From assembly GCF_003473485.1 (NCBI RefSeq), contig NC_053042.1:36546762-36610761 (forward strand): a stretch of DNA of 64,000 nucleotides, given 5' to 3'. Numbering within the stretch: the first letter of the stretch is position 1; each line of letters starts with the position of its first letter. Under the pieces are notes generated by a model. That model was given only the letters and a program-made list of their open reading frames with translations, did not search any database and was not told where the DNA came from. Both the position numbers and the translations under genes were made by a program. Positions 1 through 10,996 of the stretch are shown in pieces. The stretch is from Medicago truncatula (Eukaryota > Streptophyta > Magnoliopsida > Fabales > Fabaceae).

Positions 1-21
1 GCGATTAGGTAGGTATATATA

Positions 22-329
22 CTCATTCCGTCCTAAATTATAAGCAAAAAAAAAATCACAATTATTAAGAAAACTAAAACATAAGAATTTGGAGTGTAGT
101 TTTTTGTGTTTTCTTTGAAAAAAGTTTTATAGGAAGATGTAAAAACAATTTTCATTGGCCATTGGTTATGGAAAAAATGAAAGAGAGAGAAAATTGAATG
201 TAATTTGCATTTAATTTTATGAGAATAAACAAAAAAAAATCTTGGAAAAGATAAAAGTTTGTCTTTTTTGCTTATATTTTGGGACAAAGAAAATGTGTTT
301 TTTTTGCTTATATTATGGGACGGATGGAG
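22..329. mobile_element. Stowaway-like MITE
   Basis: The ends read CTCATTCCGTCC and, on the other strand, CTCCATCCGTCC. This matches the known Stowaway terminal motif (CTCCCTCCGT-type). The element is flanked by TA at 20-21 and 330-331, the target duplication expected for Tc1/Mariner-derived MITEs. The interior is AT-rich and non-coding. A subterminal inverted motif (TTATAAGC / GCTTATA) supports the pairing of the ends. Confidence 0.85.
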
Positions 330-331
330 TA

Positions 332-1285
332 TTTGTCAAGTTTCCCATGAATAATTTGTTTTCCGTGAAGACAAAATAAAATTGAATACTTGCCAAGTGT
401 GGAGATGACTACTTGTTTCCTATTGAATTCACCGTCAGTGTAAATGTGAATATTTGTTTCCCTGAATAAATAATGTAGGAAATAACTTATTGGAGTTCTA
501 TTTGTAGTAGGAATGTTTCCTCCTCTACTAAAGATTCTATTGCTAGTATTCTATGGGAAGTAAGTGATATAACTGCATCGTCAGAACTCTTCAACTGCTT
601 CAGAAATGGTCTATTTGGTTCTTGCAAGCTCTCCTGATAATGAGTGTGCATTGTTTATGGTTTTACATTTAAATATCTATGTTCATCTTCTTAACCCTTA
701 TAACTCTTTTATTTTTCTTAACTCATTGATGATCATTGAATCTTGTCAAAGATCTACTTTTTCTCAAAGAGAATCTAAATTCTAAATCACAATTCATTAA
801 CTAACTCAATTAATTGAATCAAATTGTTATTTGTTTGATTAATTTCCATAATATTTAATTAAGTTTGTTACTTAGACATCAATGATCATGTAACTAGTCA
901 AATTAAGTTGTATTAATTGCATTTATCCAATTTGGAAGTAAATCTTTGACATTAAACATATTACCTATTATAAGGACATTATTATGTTATATAACAAATA
1001 ACATAATAAATACAATTTTGTGTGTGTATAACAAGGTCATAATAAAAAAGTAAATCTAATCAACATAGATTATCTATTAAGGTTTACTCTAACATATACA
1101 ACATCTCTTATTCTACGAGATCATTTAAATTAGGAAAAGAAAAATACAACTATTTGGTACCAACATAATAACTAAATGATAGATCATGAAATATTTTGGC
1201 ATTCGGTATATTGCACATTTATTTTGGTAGCATAACAAAACATTCTTCTTGATTGGGCGTTTGTGTACTCTCGTGGGTTTGGTAT
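332..1285. other. AT-rich intergenic DNA, 3' side of the NCR gene
   Basis: No reading frame with recognisable similarity and no clear repeat ends were seen. The part nearest 1286 would hold the 3' untranslated region of the NCR gene. Confidence 0.5.
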
Positions 1286-1567
1286 TCATAGAATTGGTTG
1301 ACATTCGTGATTAATGCACTTAGTAACAAACCATATTTGTCGACAATCGACATCAGTTTTACATTCCTTATGTACTGCTGTAATGAAAAAAAAATATAAT
1401 AAATAATGGTACTAAAACATTATAAAAAAATGTGTATACCAACTATGGTAAAGAAGGAAATTTGAAAAAGAACGAAAAAGTTATTTACCTCCATCAACTT
1501 TTGTTGCAACAAAAAATAAGAATAGAACAAGAATCGTAGCATAAACAAACTTTAGAATATGAGCCAT
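1286..1567 (-). CDS. NCR: Nodule-specific cysteine-rich (NCR) peptide, four-cysteine type
   Basis: Two exons: 1567-1489 (signal peptide) and 1377-1286 (mature peptide), 56 residues in total. The N-terminus begins MAHILKFVYA and is followed by a hydrophobic run ending in VATKVDG, the hallmark NCR signal peptide. The mature part has four cysteines spaced C-x5-C-x8-C-x4-C, the classical NCR pattern. The single intron lies just after the signal peptide in phase 1, with donor GTAAAT and acceptor ACAG, as is usual for this family. NCR peptides are made in infected nodule cells, enter the secretory route and drive terminal differentiation of rhizobia in IRLC legumes. An in-frame ATG at 1579 would add MKKN; I chose 1567 because family members start MA/MT-ILKF and the first ATG would leave almost no leader. 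A tandem CAGCAG acceptor allows gain or loss of one alanine. The net charge of the mature peptide looks near neutral. Family assignment is strong; the member number is unknown. Confidence 0.9.
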
Positions 1568-1612
1568 ATTTTTTTTCATTTTAGTATGTAAAAATAGAAT
1601 GTGATTTGATCT

Positions 1613-1619
1613 CTTTATA
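1613..1619 (-). promoter_or_regulatory. TATA box of the NCR gene
   Basis: TATAAAG on the minus strand lies about 46 bases upstream of the chosen start codon. It predicts transcription starting near 1588 and a very short leader. Two CTCTT motifs (nodulin-type consensus; near 1666 and 1714 on the plus strand) lie further upstream, but that motif is short and common. Confidence 0.5.
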
Positions 1620-1629
1620 TTGTAAAAAT

Positions 1630-2030
1630 TTCATGATCTCCTACAAAAAGTATATAGTTTTTAGCTCTTACGAAGTTGTAAAACCCCTTCATAAAATTAT
1701 AACTACTACAAAACATCTCTTATGTATATCAAGTGTGTTGTGTTTGTCCATTGAGCACACGTAGAAAGGTGATCACATAGCAAACTTGTTAATAATAAAA
1801 AAATATTTTTTTTTTTTTAATTTTCATTAGATTTCTAACCTTTCAAAATAGTAAAGGGAAATTTTAATTTTTTAGACAATGTAGAGTTATTTGTTTGAAT
1901 AATGCACCATAAAGATGAAAAAATATTTATGCATTGTAGGCTCAATGTTTTTTGTTAATAATAAAAATCATTGAATAAAAAATAATGCATATTTAATTTT
2001 GCAAGTGCGTGATATTTAAATTTATGGACA
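1630..2030. other. NCR upstream region
   Basis: AT-rich DNA upstream of the minus-strand NCR gene, including its presumed promoter. No coding signal was seen. Confidence 0.4.
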
Positions 2031-2134
2031 AAGGTGCAACAGCAGGAACATGAATAGAACTATTATTATTACGCTCCTCCTGAATAACCAAAGAATATTC
2101 TTTGTTCATGGAAGGAAATGGATCCATCAATGAC
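2031..2134 (-). pseudogene. Copia-type retrotransposon gag scrap
   Basis: On the minus strand the frame reads SLMDPFPSMNKEYSLVIQEE. This resembles the conserved gag stretch of Ty1/copia polyproteins in plants (typically L-x-x-PLPSINKVYSLVIQEER). Only about 35 codons are recognisable and no LTR is evident nearby. The identification rests on recalled family pattern. Confidence 0.5.
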
Positions 2135-2577
2135 GTTTATGGATTTTCAAAACTGTTGTATTTAAATTTTTAAAGTCTATTTTGAAAAAGAATCTTTAAC
2201 AAGTTTTACAACACTATCCAAAATTGTGAAAGGAAGACTATCAATCCGCCGTCTCCCAGATAAAATAAGTTCAACTACATTTATGCAATTAGCTACTGCA
2301 CTATAGCTAATCATTCAAGAATTACACCTCCAACGAGAATTTAATACTGAAACCAAACAATTATGGTAATATGACCACTCTACTATAGTATTGTGACCGT
2401 TCAAATATAGTTTTACCACCATTCTAACCCTTAACATCTCCAACTATCAATATGGTACTACAATCACTCAAATATGGTGTTACCACAATTTCCAATCTCT
2501 AAATTCTCCAAAGGAAGAAAATATCCAAAGGATATATACTCTTAAGATCTTTCTTACCTCTGAAGTTACATTATTAT
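2135..2577. other. Intergenic DNA
   Basis: AT-rich DNA between the gag scrap and the MITE. The phrase TATAGTATTGTGACC... / ...ATATGGTGTTACCACAAT recurs loosely near 2360-2490, suggesting an old degenerate repeat. Nothing else was seen. Confidence 0.3.
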
Positions 2578-2586
2578 TTCTCAAAA

Positions 2587-2920
2587 GGCTAAAATATGGT
2601 TTTAGTCCCTGCAAATATGTCTCGTTTTGGTTTTAGTTCCTGTAAAAAAAAAAAAATGTTTTTGGTCCTTGCAAAATTTTTTGTTTTTTAAAATAGTCTC
2701 TCCAAGGACTATTTTCAAAAAACAAAAAATTTTGCAGGGACCTTTTTTAAAAACAAAATATTTTGCAGGGACCAAAAACTACAAAATTGGTTCAGTTATA
2801 TTGTGCCACGTATGTAAATCATCACAAAAGTGGGGTCAGGGACTATTTTCAAAAACAAAAAATTTTGCAGGGACCAAAAACAATTTTTTTTTTTACAGGG
2901 ACTAAAACCATATTTTGGCC
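2587..2920. mobile_element. Mutator-type MITE with 9-bp target duplication
   Basis: The terminal inverted repeats begin GGC(T/C)AAAATATGGTTTTAGT. Perfect 9-bp direct repeats, TTCTCAAAA, flank it at 2578-2586 and 2921-2929, which is diagnostic of the Mutator superfamily. The interior repeats the phrase TTTTGCAGGGACC several times in both orientations and codes for nothing. Length 334 bp. Confidence 0.9.
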
Positions 2921-2929
2921 TTCTCAAAA

Positions 2930-4194
2930 TGACTATCATCTTAAATTTCCTGTCTGAATGCATTAAAAGGGAATGATAATTCAATTGATACTGATGGCCA
3001 TAATGTATGGCAATATATAGTTACAGACTGATACACAGTATAGAAAACTAACTCCTACTATTAGTGGAGCGTATCCTAGTATCAATGGAGCGTACATTTG
3101 AATGCTCCTGATATTGTGGAATGACTAATACAACTAACTATGATATACAACACATTTACATAGTGATAGGGATTGCAGTTTAACCTTAACTATAGGAGCT
3201 AACTTATGTTTATCTAATATGCATTTCATATTTAAATTAAATTTATCTAATGAAGGAGAGGGACTGCCCACCCATATCATGCTCTCAAGTTTTAATTCTC
3301 AAATTTAATTTTGATGTTTAGTAGTTTGTTTTGATAAAACGAATGCTTACATATAACTGTATCTGCTAAATGTTTAATCGACCTTTTACATGCAAAATCT
3401 ATGGTACAGTTGAAAATTTAAGTGCACAGAACACCAAATATTCAAATTAATGGCTAAATTAGTTTTTTGAAAAATAAATTATTGTTTTCAATTATTTACA
3501 ATTATAATAATTAAATTTTATTTACTAAAAGTACCAGCAAAATAAAAATTAATTTTTCTGAATTTTTATTACTAGAGAATGTTGATTATATTTTACAATA
3601 AAATGTAAAAAAAAATTGTATAATTCTTATAAACAATGAAATTATACTATTTTCGTATGAAATGATATTTTCTAAAATATAAAAGTCGATAAATAGGGTC
3701 TTTAGTTCATAAAAAAATTATTGTTAATTTATGAATTTAGAAAACAAGTGTATCGGTACACTTTAATTACGAGTGTGTTTTAGAGGGCCCCCTTTTACAC
3801 CTTTTTACAGGCAAATTTCCTTGGCACAAGAGTAAGTAGGTTCATGATTTTGTAACTGTAAGCGCCAGTAATGTTGATTTAACAATGACAGGAAGTTTGA
3901 CAAAAGTTGAATCACCATCTTTTATGGTTGAGATTGAGTTTATTACTCCCATATTTTGTGATAGTTGTTTGGTTTAATGGTAATTTAAATCAATGAGGTT
4001 TTATTTTGAAATTCAAAATAAATAGTATCTCTCTCTTTTAATTTTTGAATGGTGGTTAAAAAGTTGATTGTAACTATAAAAGTATGAAAAGTTGAATGAA
4101 AAGAACAATGTTCACTTTCTCAAAAAAGATTAGTATTGTTACCATCAAGAGTACAAGAAATGAAAAGACAGAGAGGCGAAAATAGTTCCATTAA
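2930..4194. other. AT-rich intergenic DNA
   Basis: No gene was recognised. A short stretch at about 3820-3842 (AATTTCCTTGGCACAAGAGT) also occurs near 33112, so it is part of some dispersed sequence. Confidence 0.35.
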
Positions 4195-5430
4195 AAATCA
4201 AAGATCATAATATCAAGATCCTTAATAAAGTTTGCTTACAAGTTAAAGTTCAAAATCCCTTCCAATGTGATGCATTTTGGTGGGGACATGGAGGTTCTCC
4301 AAGATGTGGGTTGCATTTGATGTGTATTGGAGTCAAAGATCTCGGATCATTTAATGTAGACATGCTTGGTAAGCATGGATGGAAATTTCAAACTGAAAGA
4401 ACCAGTCTTGGTGTCGCATTTGTTTAAGGCGGGTTGTTCTCCTGATAGAGTGATAGTGACTTAATTTGGTTGAAGATTGGTCATAATCTAATTTACATGT
4501 AGAGGAGTATTTTCAGTGAGAAAATTGTGTTGAAAAATGAAGCTCGCTGGTGAAATATGTGATAATATCTCTATTTGGTGAACCTTGGTTGTCGAATGGA
4601 ATTAGTTTATTAGGGAGCAGCCCCGCTTTTGCACAGATACAAAATGTGAAGGTGAGTGTTATTATTGATCGATTATTTGATAAGCAAGTTTCGTCTTTAA
4701 TCCTCAACATATTGTTGCATCACTAAATAACGGAAGACGTGTTGGTTTGGAAAGTTGAAAAGTATGGCAATTACACGGTACATAGTGGTTACATATTATG
4801 TATGTGTGTAATATTGCCGATAATTCACATTGAGACGGTCTGGATAATGGGAATGTATTTTGAAACTTAAGTTCCTCCAAGGTAAATAATTTGGTGTGGC
4901 GTTTGTGCAAAAGTTGCTTCCCTACATGAGATTGCCTAAGTGGTAGAGGCATGAACTTTCCCATAGAATGTGTTTTTTGCAACTAGAGTTACGAGGACAA
5001 CAGTCACGTGTTATTGGAATGCCCAAGAGTTGAACAAGTTTGGCAAACATCAAATTTGTGGGAAGTAATTGACAGTGTACTTCGGGAACATTACAACATG
5101 GAATATGTTTTTTTTTTTTGTTGTTAAATATTCTTCATGCTTCTCAATGTGAACGATTTGTAGCCATTCTGTAGAGTTTATGGAAAAGCAGAAACTTAAA
5201 GCTTTGGCAACATGTGGATGAGTCCAATGCTCAAATTGAAAACTAGCTCAAAAGGTTAGGACAAGAAACACAAGTATGTGCACTAATGATCGGTCAGAAT
5301 CGAGTAGTGCTAGATGTCAAAGTTGGTCGAAACTTGCACCAGGAAGGTATGAGTGTAATGTAGATGTGACATTCTCTTCCTCTCGATAAGGTAGGGATTG
5401 ACATGTGCATTCGGGATGACTAATGTTCTT
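4195..5430 (+). pseudogene. Decayed LINE 3' half (zf-RVT and RNase H-like parts)
   Basis: Plus-strand frames, broken by many stops and shifts, keep LINE landmarks in order. CDAFWWGHGG lies near 4270, the phrase preceding the 3' part of plant LINE polyproteins. A reverse-transcriptase zinc-binding region lies near 4885-5065, with LVWRLCKSCFPT, then CVFCN and HVLLECPRVEQVWQ. Near 5325-5420 is the start of an RNase H-like domain (WSKLAPGRYECNVD, then GMCIRDD after a shift). It is much more degraded than the LINE at 18.3-22.1 kb, so it is an older, unrelated insertion. Confidence 0.7.
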
Positions 5431-6744
5431 TTGACATAATGCAATATTTAGTATTATTAAGGTAGTGTTTAAGGTTTCCTCAATGATGAAGAATGTTGCA
5501 TAAGATAGCAGAATTTACTATAGCAGAATTTACTAAAGGATGATCTTAGATTACTGTAGAAAGAATATGACAGAAGAAAAAGGTGGACATTCTCACATTG
5601 TTACATATACTATGGTAGTAGTTTTGATGTCCCACATCGGAACATCAAAAGAGAAATACATCAAATGTCCAAACATAAAATTGAAGCCTATCCTTGTAAC
5701 CATTCAAAGCTTCTTTTCTTCTACTACATTTAAGAGCTTCTTTTCTATTCCCACCAGCCAACTTAAAAATTTGATTCCTTCTTTTTAAAAGTTGGTTTTC
5801 TAAATTTATGTTGGTGGGGTGAATGGAAAAGCAACTCTCTAAATATATTTGTTGAGGGAAAATCCTCTAAATTTATTTTTTAAAATTTTGACTTAATAAT
5901 TTCTTTCGTTGCCCTGTGACCGGTGCACCCAACCACATTAAGTTCTAAATTTCTAATTCAATTAAAATTCAAAATCAAAGTTAAGTATATTTTCGAGTAA
6001 CATGTGAAGAATGGTGGGATTAAAGGTCAAATTTCAAGTTTCTTCCAATGATTTTTAAGATTCATGGTTTTGTAAGTTCTAGTAGCGTACAAATCAATGT
6101 TTTTATTACTCCTACTAAGCAAGCAAGATTTTTTTTTTAAATGTCAGTGGCCATAATCTTGGTTGCGACATCAAGTTTCCGTCCCTCTGCAATCCTAATG
6201 CGATCGTGCGATAGAAGTTGCATAAACCACATTTGGCTGCACTTCACTACACTATAAAGAATTGGTACACAACTGTTACCACAATTTGAAACCTTGGATC
6301 AACCATGTGTCACCTCATTAATATGTAGCTTGTAGTCCCTATGAGACTTGCAACATCAATTAATGGTTCAATGCACATAAGTTTGACAACAATTTAGATG
6401 GCTAACATTGTTCAATTACGTGGTTAATTACGTTTAGTAATGACTAATGAATATAACAAGTTGTCGCAACTCATTAACAATTCATTAAACACAATTAACC
6501 ACATTTTTTTAGCGTCATTAAACATGGTTTTTCCAATATTAAAATATATTATATCTATTAACCATGTAAATTGTGATGAAAATATCCATGATTTTGCTGC
6601 TTTTGTTGAAGACAGATTCTACTAAGGTGTCTCCTTGTAATAGGTATGTTCCATACTCCAAAGATGCTAAGAAGATGAAATAAAGCAGCAAAGATACATA
6701 TAGTAGGGAGGGATCATAAGTTTGATGTGGAAACTGAAAGATAC
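5431..6744. other. Intergenic DNA with LTR-like motif
   Basis: Contains TGATGTCCCACATCGG at about 5627-5642, a motif I know from the ends of many short plant LTR and TRIM elements. A matching second end was not found. The rest is AT-rich without coding signal. Confidence 0.35.
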
Positions 6745-7302
6745 AAACCAGTGATTAGTGGCGAGTTAAAATGCGGCAAAAGACTTGATTTGGGCGAGGA
6801 AAAACTGATGGAATCCATATTGGTTGTGGAAGGTGAGAGGCAGTGGAGGAAATCCCAAAAGATAGGGAAAGGAAACCTCCACAGCAGTTTGCAAAGTTGA
6901 GCCCCATGATAACAAGCTAATATTTGCTCTCTGAAGGATTCAACATAGTTGATCTCTAGTAGAAGAATGTTAATGAAAAGAAAAAGAAAAAGAAAAAAAA
7001 AACTATTCCAAAGTCAAAGACCCGCCACAAATAAACTTTTTAAATTTAACTTACAAATGTCTAACTAAAACCGTAAACTTGAAAGCGCTCTGACTAAACG
7101 GCTAGTTTTACAGCACAATGCTATCCAAAAGTGAAAACAAAGTTTTACAGCATAAATGTTGTTGTCCGGGGCGGGGGGTGGCAGCGCCTCCAAGGAGGAC
7201 GCAATAAACAACAGAATCACATCAGACAAAATTAATTGCAGCTTCTACAATTTCTTCCTCAAATGGCTTATCACACTGTTTTGTCTACTTAAAATCAAAG
7301 CA

Positions 7303-8328
7303 TTACTTGTTCTCTGAACACTCCTTGAATTCAATTGATGGACGCTGGATAGCTTTCCTCCCGAAACCATCACCAAAAGATTCAAATTCGATTTCGTCAT
7401 CATCACTGTCAACAGTCTCCGAAGTCACTCGATTCTGATAACTTCTTAGTTGAATAAGATATACATTGAAGTAATAACTCACCATGTCTTTTCTTGTCCT
7501 CTTTTGAAAGTAACTGGATGGATTGTTCCAAAAAGACTTGTTTTGGGAGGGGATTTTTAGACTCATTATATCCTTAAATCTCTTTTCTTCATCACCTGTC
7601 CATTGAAGTGAAACTTCCTCGCCCATTTTATCAAATCCCCAATGGTAAAATGCAGAACCCAACTCAAACTTCAGCTTCATCCTGTTTGAAGCAACATGTG
7701 ATCTTACACAGTCAACTGAACCTTGAACATTGCAGCTACACTTTCCTCGTCTTCCTCTACCAATAAGATCTGTTTCTGTAGTAGGTCTTGAATCATCTTT
7801 AACAGGCCATACTTGTGTGCCTAACGATTTAGAGTCACTCCCATAAACTATACCAGTCCATTGTGGGACTTCCACTTGGAAAAGAGGACCAACAGAAACA
7901 TCACGAGAATCATCACTAAATGGGTCGTATTTTTTCTCTTCAGTCACAGCTGCTTTGGCAGTTGATATTTTCTTTTTTGTCACAGCTGCTTTGGAAGTTG
8001 ATTTTTTCTTCTTGATCATGACGTCTGGTTTGCCAGTTGTTTTCTCCATAGGACTTTTTTCTGATTCCATACCATGCAACTTAAGAGCGACAGACAGCCT
8101 TTTACTACGTCTCAGATCCTCATACTTGGCAGGATTCATCTTCTCCTTCTGTAAAGCACAACAGATTCAGAAAATTCAGTAGATATTTTTTGCATAACAC
8201 TTGAATAAAATTTCTTCTTTTAGATCTTGTCAACTAGTAGAAGCATTTCTCAATGTTTTTGTTATCAAAGTAATAAAACCAAAGTGATTCATTGAATAAT
8301 CTATAGTGGCTTTTTACAAACCAGTTTG

Positions 8329-8381
<53 letters not shown>

Positions 8382-9185
8382 GGGGATATTTTGACTCCAA
8401 GAGTAAGTGTAATATCTTACTCCAAATCTTGACCTTTAATTCTAATATTGGTTAATGGCTTAGATTAATTGATATGATAGGCTTTAATTCAATTTTCTAT
8501 TGTAGTAAACACTTATCACCACAAAATAACAAAACAATGTATTTTAATTGCTTGATTTTTTTTTCTTCTTCCATTACTTTTTTTTTTGTTTCACGCTAGA
8601 ATTTTTTAGGGTTAAGAGCAAAACTTAAAAACTCTTGCATGGCAAAAATGTTTATCGGTAAAAATTGAAGAAAACTTAAAAACTCTTTTTCCTTGTTTGT
8701 TCAATATCTTTATTTTTTTTGTTTGTTTTAGTTTTTTAAAAAGGCCTGAAACAAAAGATAATAGAACAGAAGTTGAACATGTTCTGTTTTGTTCTATGCA
8801 CCAAACCAACAAGTATAGTGTTCTTTTCTGCATATTAACATAATGCCATATATGCAAAAAAAAAAAAAATATTATGCAATTTTTTTGAAGGAATAGAATG
8901 AGTGAATCTTGAAATTTTTATTTCAAGTAAAGGATTTTAATTTAACCCTCAAAAAATATTTTTGCGTGAAACAAAAAAAAAAAACAATGGAAGAAGAAAA
9001 AAAAATCATGCAATTAAAAGACATTTATTGTTTTGTTATTTTGTGGTGATAAGTGTTGACTACAATAGAAAATGAAATTAAAGCCTATCATATCAATTAA
9101 TCTAAACCATTAACCAATATTGAAATTAAAGGTCAAGATTTAGAGTAAGATATTACACTTACTCTTGGAGTCAAAATATCCCCAC

Positions 9186-9249
<64 letters not shown>

Positions 9250-10996
9250 CAGGCTTTTTACAAACCAGTTTGCCAGACCGTGTCCGTTTCAAGACTTTTT
9301 AGTTGGGCCACCCTGTCCATTTCAAGGTTGCGCCCACAGCAGAACCCAATTCATGCGATTTAGGGGTATGTTGTGATTCATCGCAATAAATCAAGATTCC
9401 TGTTGTGATCGCTGTCCAACAAAGATACGCACATCAATAGTATTGGTTGGGTTATTTGCTTCGTTTTTAATCGATATATAGATAACCAGGCTCAATAGTG
9501 CAGTTAAAGTTCTTAATGGAAATTTCATAATGCAGTTACAGGCTCAATAGTGCTAATAAAAGGGAAACCTGGTGCACTCAAGCTCCCGCATATGCAGGGT
9601 TTGGGAAGGGGTCCCACCATTTGGTGTATTGTACGCAGCCTTACCCTGTTTTTACACAAGAGGCTGTTTCCAGGACTTGAACCCGTGACCTTTCAGTCAT
9701 ATGACAACAACTTTACCAGTTGCGCCAAGGTTACCCCTCTCAATAGTGCTAATAATGATGGAATTTATTTAATGTTAGTAATTTTGTAGACTGGGCCAAA
9801 GCTATCCAATTTCCCGTAATTTATGATTGTATTAACCCTTGTTGACCTATAGCAGTTAGCAGCAAGCTGAGAGTTTGGAATTTTATATATATTGTTTTAG
9901 GAAAGAAACCGGTAGATTATGATTATATATTTATTATGAATGCAGAATTAAGTACATTGTAATGCTAATCATAAATACAATAAAAACATAACTAGCCATT
10001 CATGTGAAAACATTCTGGTTCAGGATACAAAACGCACAAAAAATCCAATGTGTAAAATCATGTATAAAATCATTATGTGTGGTGAAAATATACCTTGGAT
10101 GATGATCCACGGTTTGGTTCTGCATGCTTTCTGACCGACAGAACATCTTGTGCCCTTAGCCTCTGAACAAAAATGTCCTGGCCTTCTTTATACTCCTTCC
10201 CCTTTGATGGTTCTGTTAATGGTTGAGCTATAGGCGATTCTAGTTTACGTTTGCGAGAATTAAATTCCTTCTCAGTTTCCGCACAAGAGGCGGTTATATC
10301 ATCCTTAACACCAGTGCCCAATTTTTCATCGTAGCCGCCATTACCATCACTGTTAACATTTTGGACACCGTCACATTTGTTATTTTGATTTTTAGTGTCC
10401 AATAAATAACCATCACTCTTGTGGTTAACCAAATCAATGTGCTTTATGATGTTACTCGATTCTAACGGGACAAAATCATCATCTTTGTCCTTTAGATTTG
10501 AGCAAAAAAGGTTTTGAAACTCTTTTTCTAGATCTATTGGCAATGAGTTCAAATACCCATCATTCCCATTTTTTAAACTATTCTCTTCGAGAGATTTCCT
10601 GAGCCAACCTTCGAAATCATTCAGATATTTGTCAAAAAATAATTTCACCGAAGGTAGAACACGAAGGTCCAAACCCAGTTCAACTATCACAGACTTCCAC
10701 AACCCTTTTCTTGATACCGCATCATACCCACCTTTTTCCTTCACAAGGGAGAACAATTGATATAAATCAAGCAATTGACCCTCACCGAGCATCACCGGCA
10801 CAGGCCTCACATTGCCTCTACTACAATTCTCCTTTAGGTAAGCCGAAAAAAATTGACAAAACAAAGATTTTTGTTTAGCCTTGTCATTGTCATGATCAGC
10901 ACTATCAACACGACCCTCGACAAGACAACCGCCATTTCTATGAAATTCAGTAAATGTTTCAGCTTCAGACCGATCAAGGGATGACCCGTTTGCCAT
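7303..10996 (-). CDS. ARID/ELM2 domain chromatin protein, copy A
   Basis: Two coding exons, 10996-10094 and 8148-7303, joined in phase 0 (donor AAG|GTATAT, acceptor TTTACAG|AAG), give 582 residues. Residues about 44-132 form an ARID (BRIGHT) DNA-binding domain with landmarks LLDLYQLF, VKEKGGYDAV, GLWKSV and FDKYLNDFEGWL. Exon 2 has a lysine-rich linker with a tandem KAAVT repeat, an ELM2-like segment (VGPLFQVEVPQWTGIVY) and a SANT/Myb-like region with WTGDEEKRF. The order ARID-ELM2-SANT matches plant ARID1/ARID2-type nuclear regulators that work with histone deacetylase complexes. The C-terminus is strongly acidic (SDDDEIEFESF). The 1.9-kb intron carries two transposon insertions that copy B lacks. 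No disabling mutation was seen. Gene assignment is by recalled domain patterns. Confidence 0.9.
8378..9187. mobile_element. 810-bp foldback element inserted in a (TA)n tract
   Basis: The two ends are the inverted sequence GGGTGGGGATATTTTGACTC. The arms stay complementary, with small indels, for about 230 bases (8378 to about 8610 and about 8955 to 9187), leaving a non-coding loop of about 340 bases. It sits inside a TA microsatellite (8331-8377 and 9188-9248). The homologous intron of copy B has only a short ATATATATA there (about 35047-35056), so this is a filled/empty pair. The superfamily is unclear: TA preference suggests a Mariner-like or Micron-like MITE. Confidence 0.85.
9560..9738 (-). 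mobile_element. Au-type SINE with 17-bp target duplication
   Basis: Read on the minus strand it starts GAGGGGTAACCTTGGCGCAA and has a pol III B-box-like GGTCACGGGTTCAAGTCC. It continues through the conserved AGGGTAAGGCTGCGTACAAT and ends in GGTGCACCAGG plus a short T-rich tail, which is the layout of the plant Au SINE. Perfect 17-bp direct repeats (CTCAATAGTGCTAATAA) lie at 9543-9559 and 9739-9755. The copy B intron shows one near-identical unoccupied target (CTCAATTGCTAATAATG, about 35351). Confidence 0.93.

Noticed and set aside
2627-2905. A 92-codon open stretch
   Set aside because: It lies wholly within a 334-bp MITE with a 9-bp target duplication. Its repetitive Phe/Lys content comes from A/T runs.
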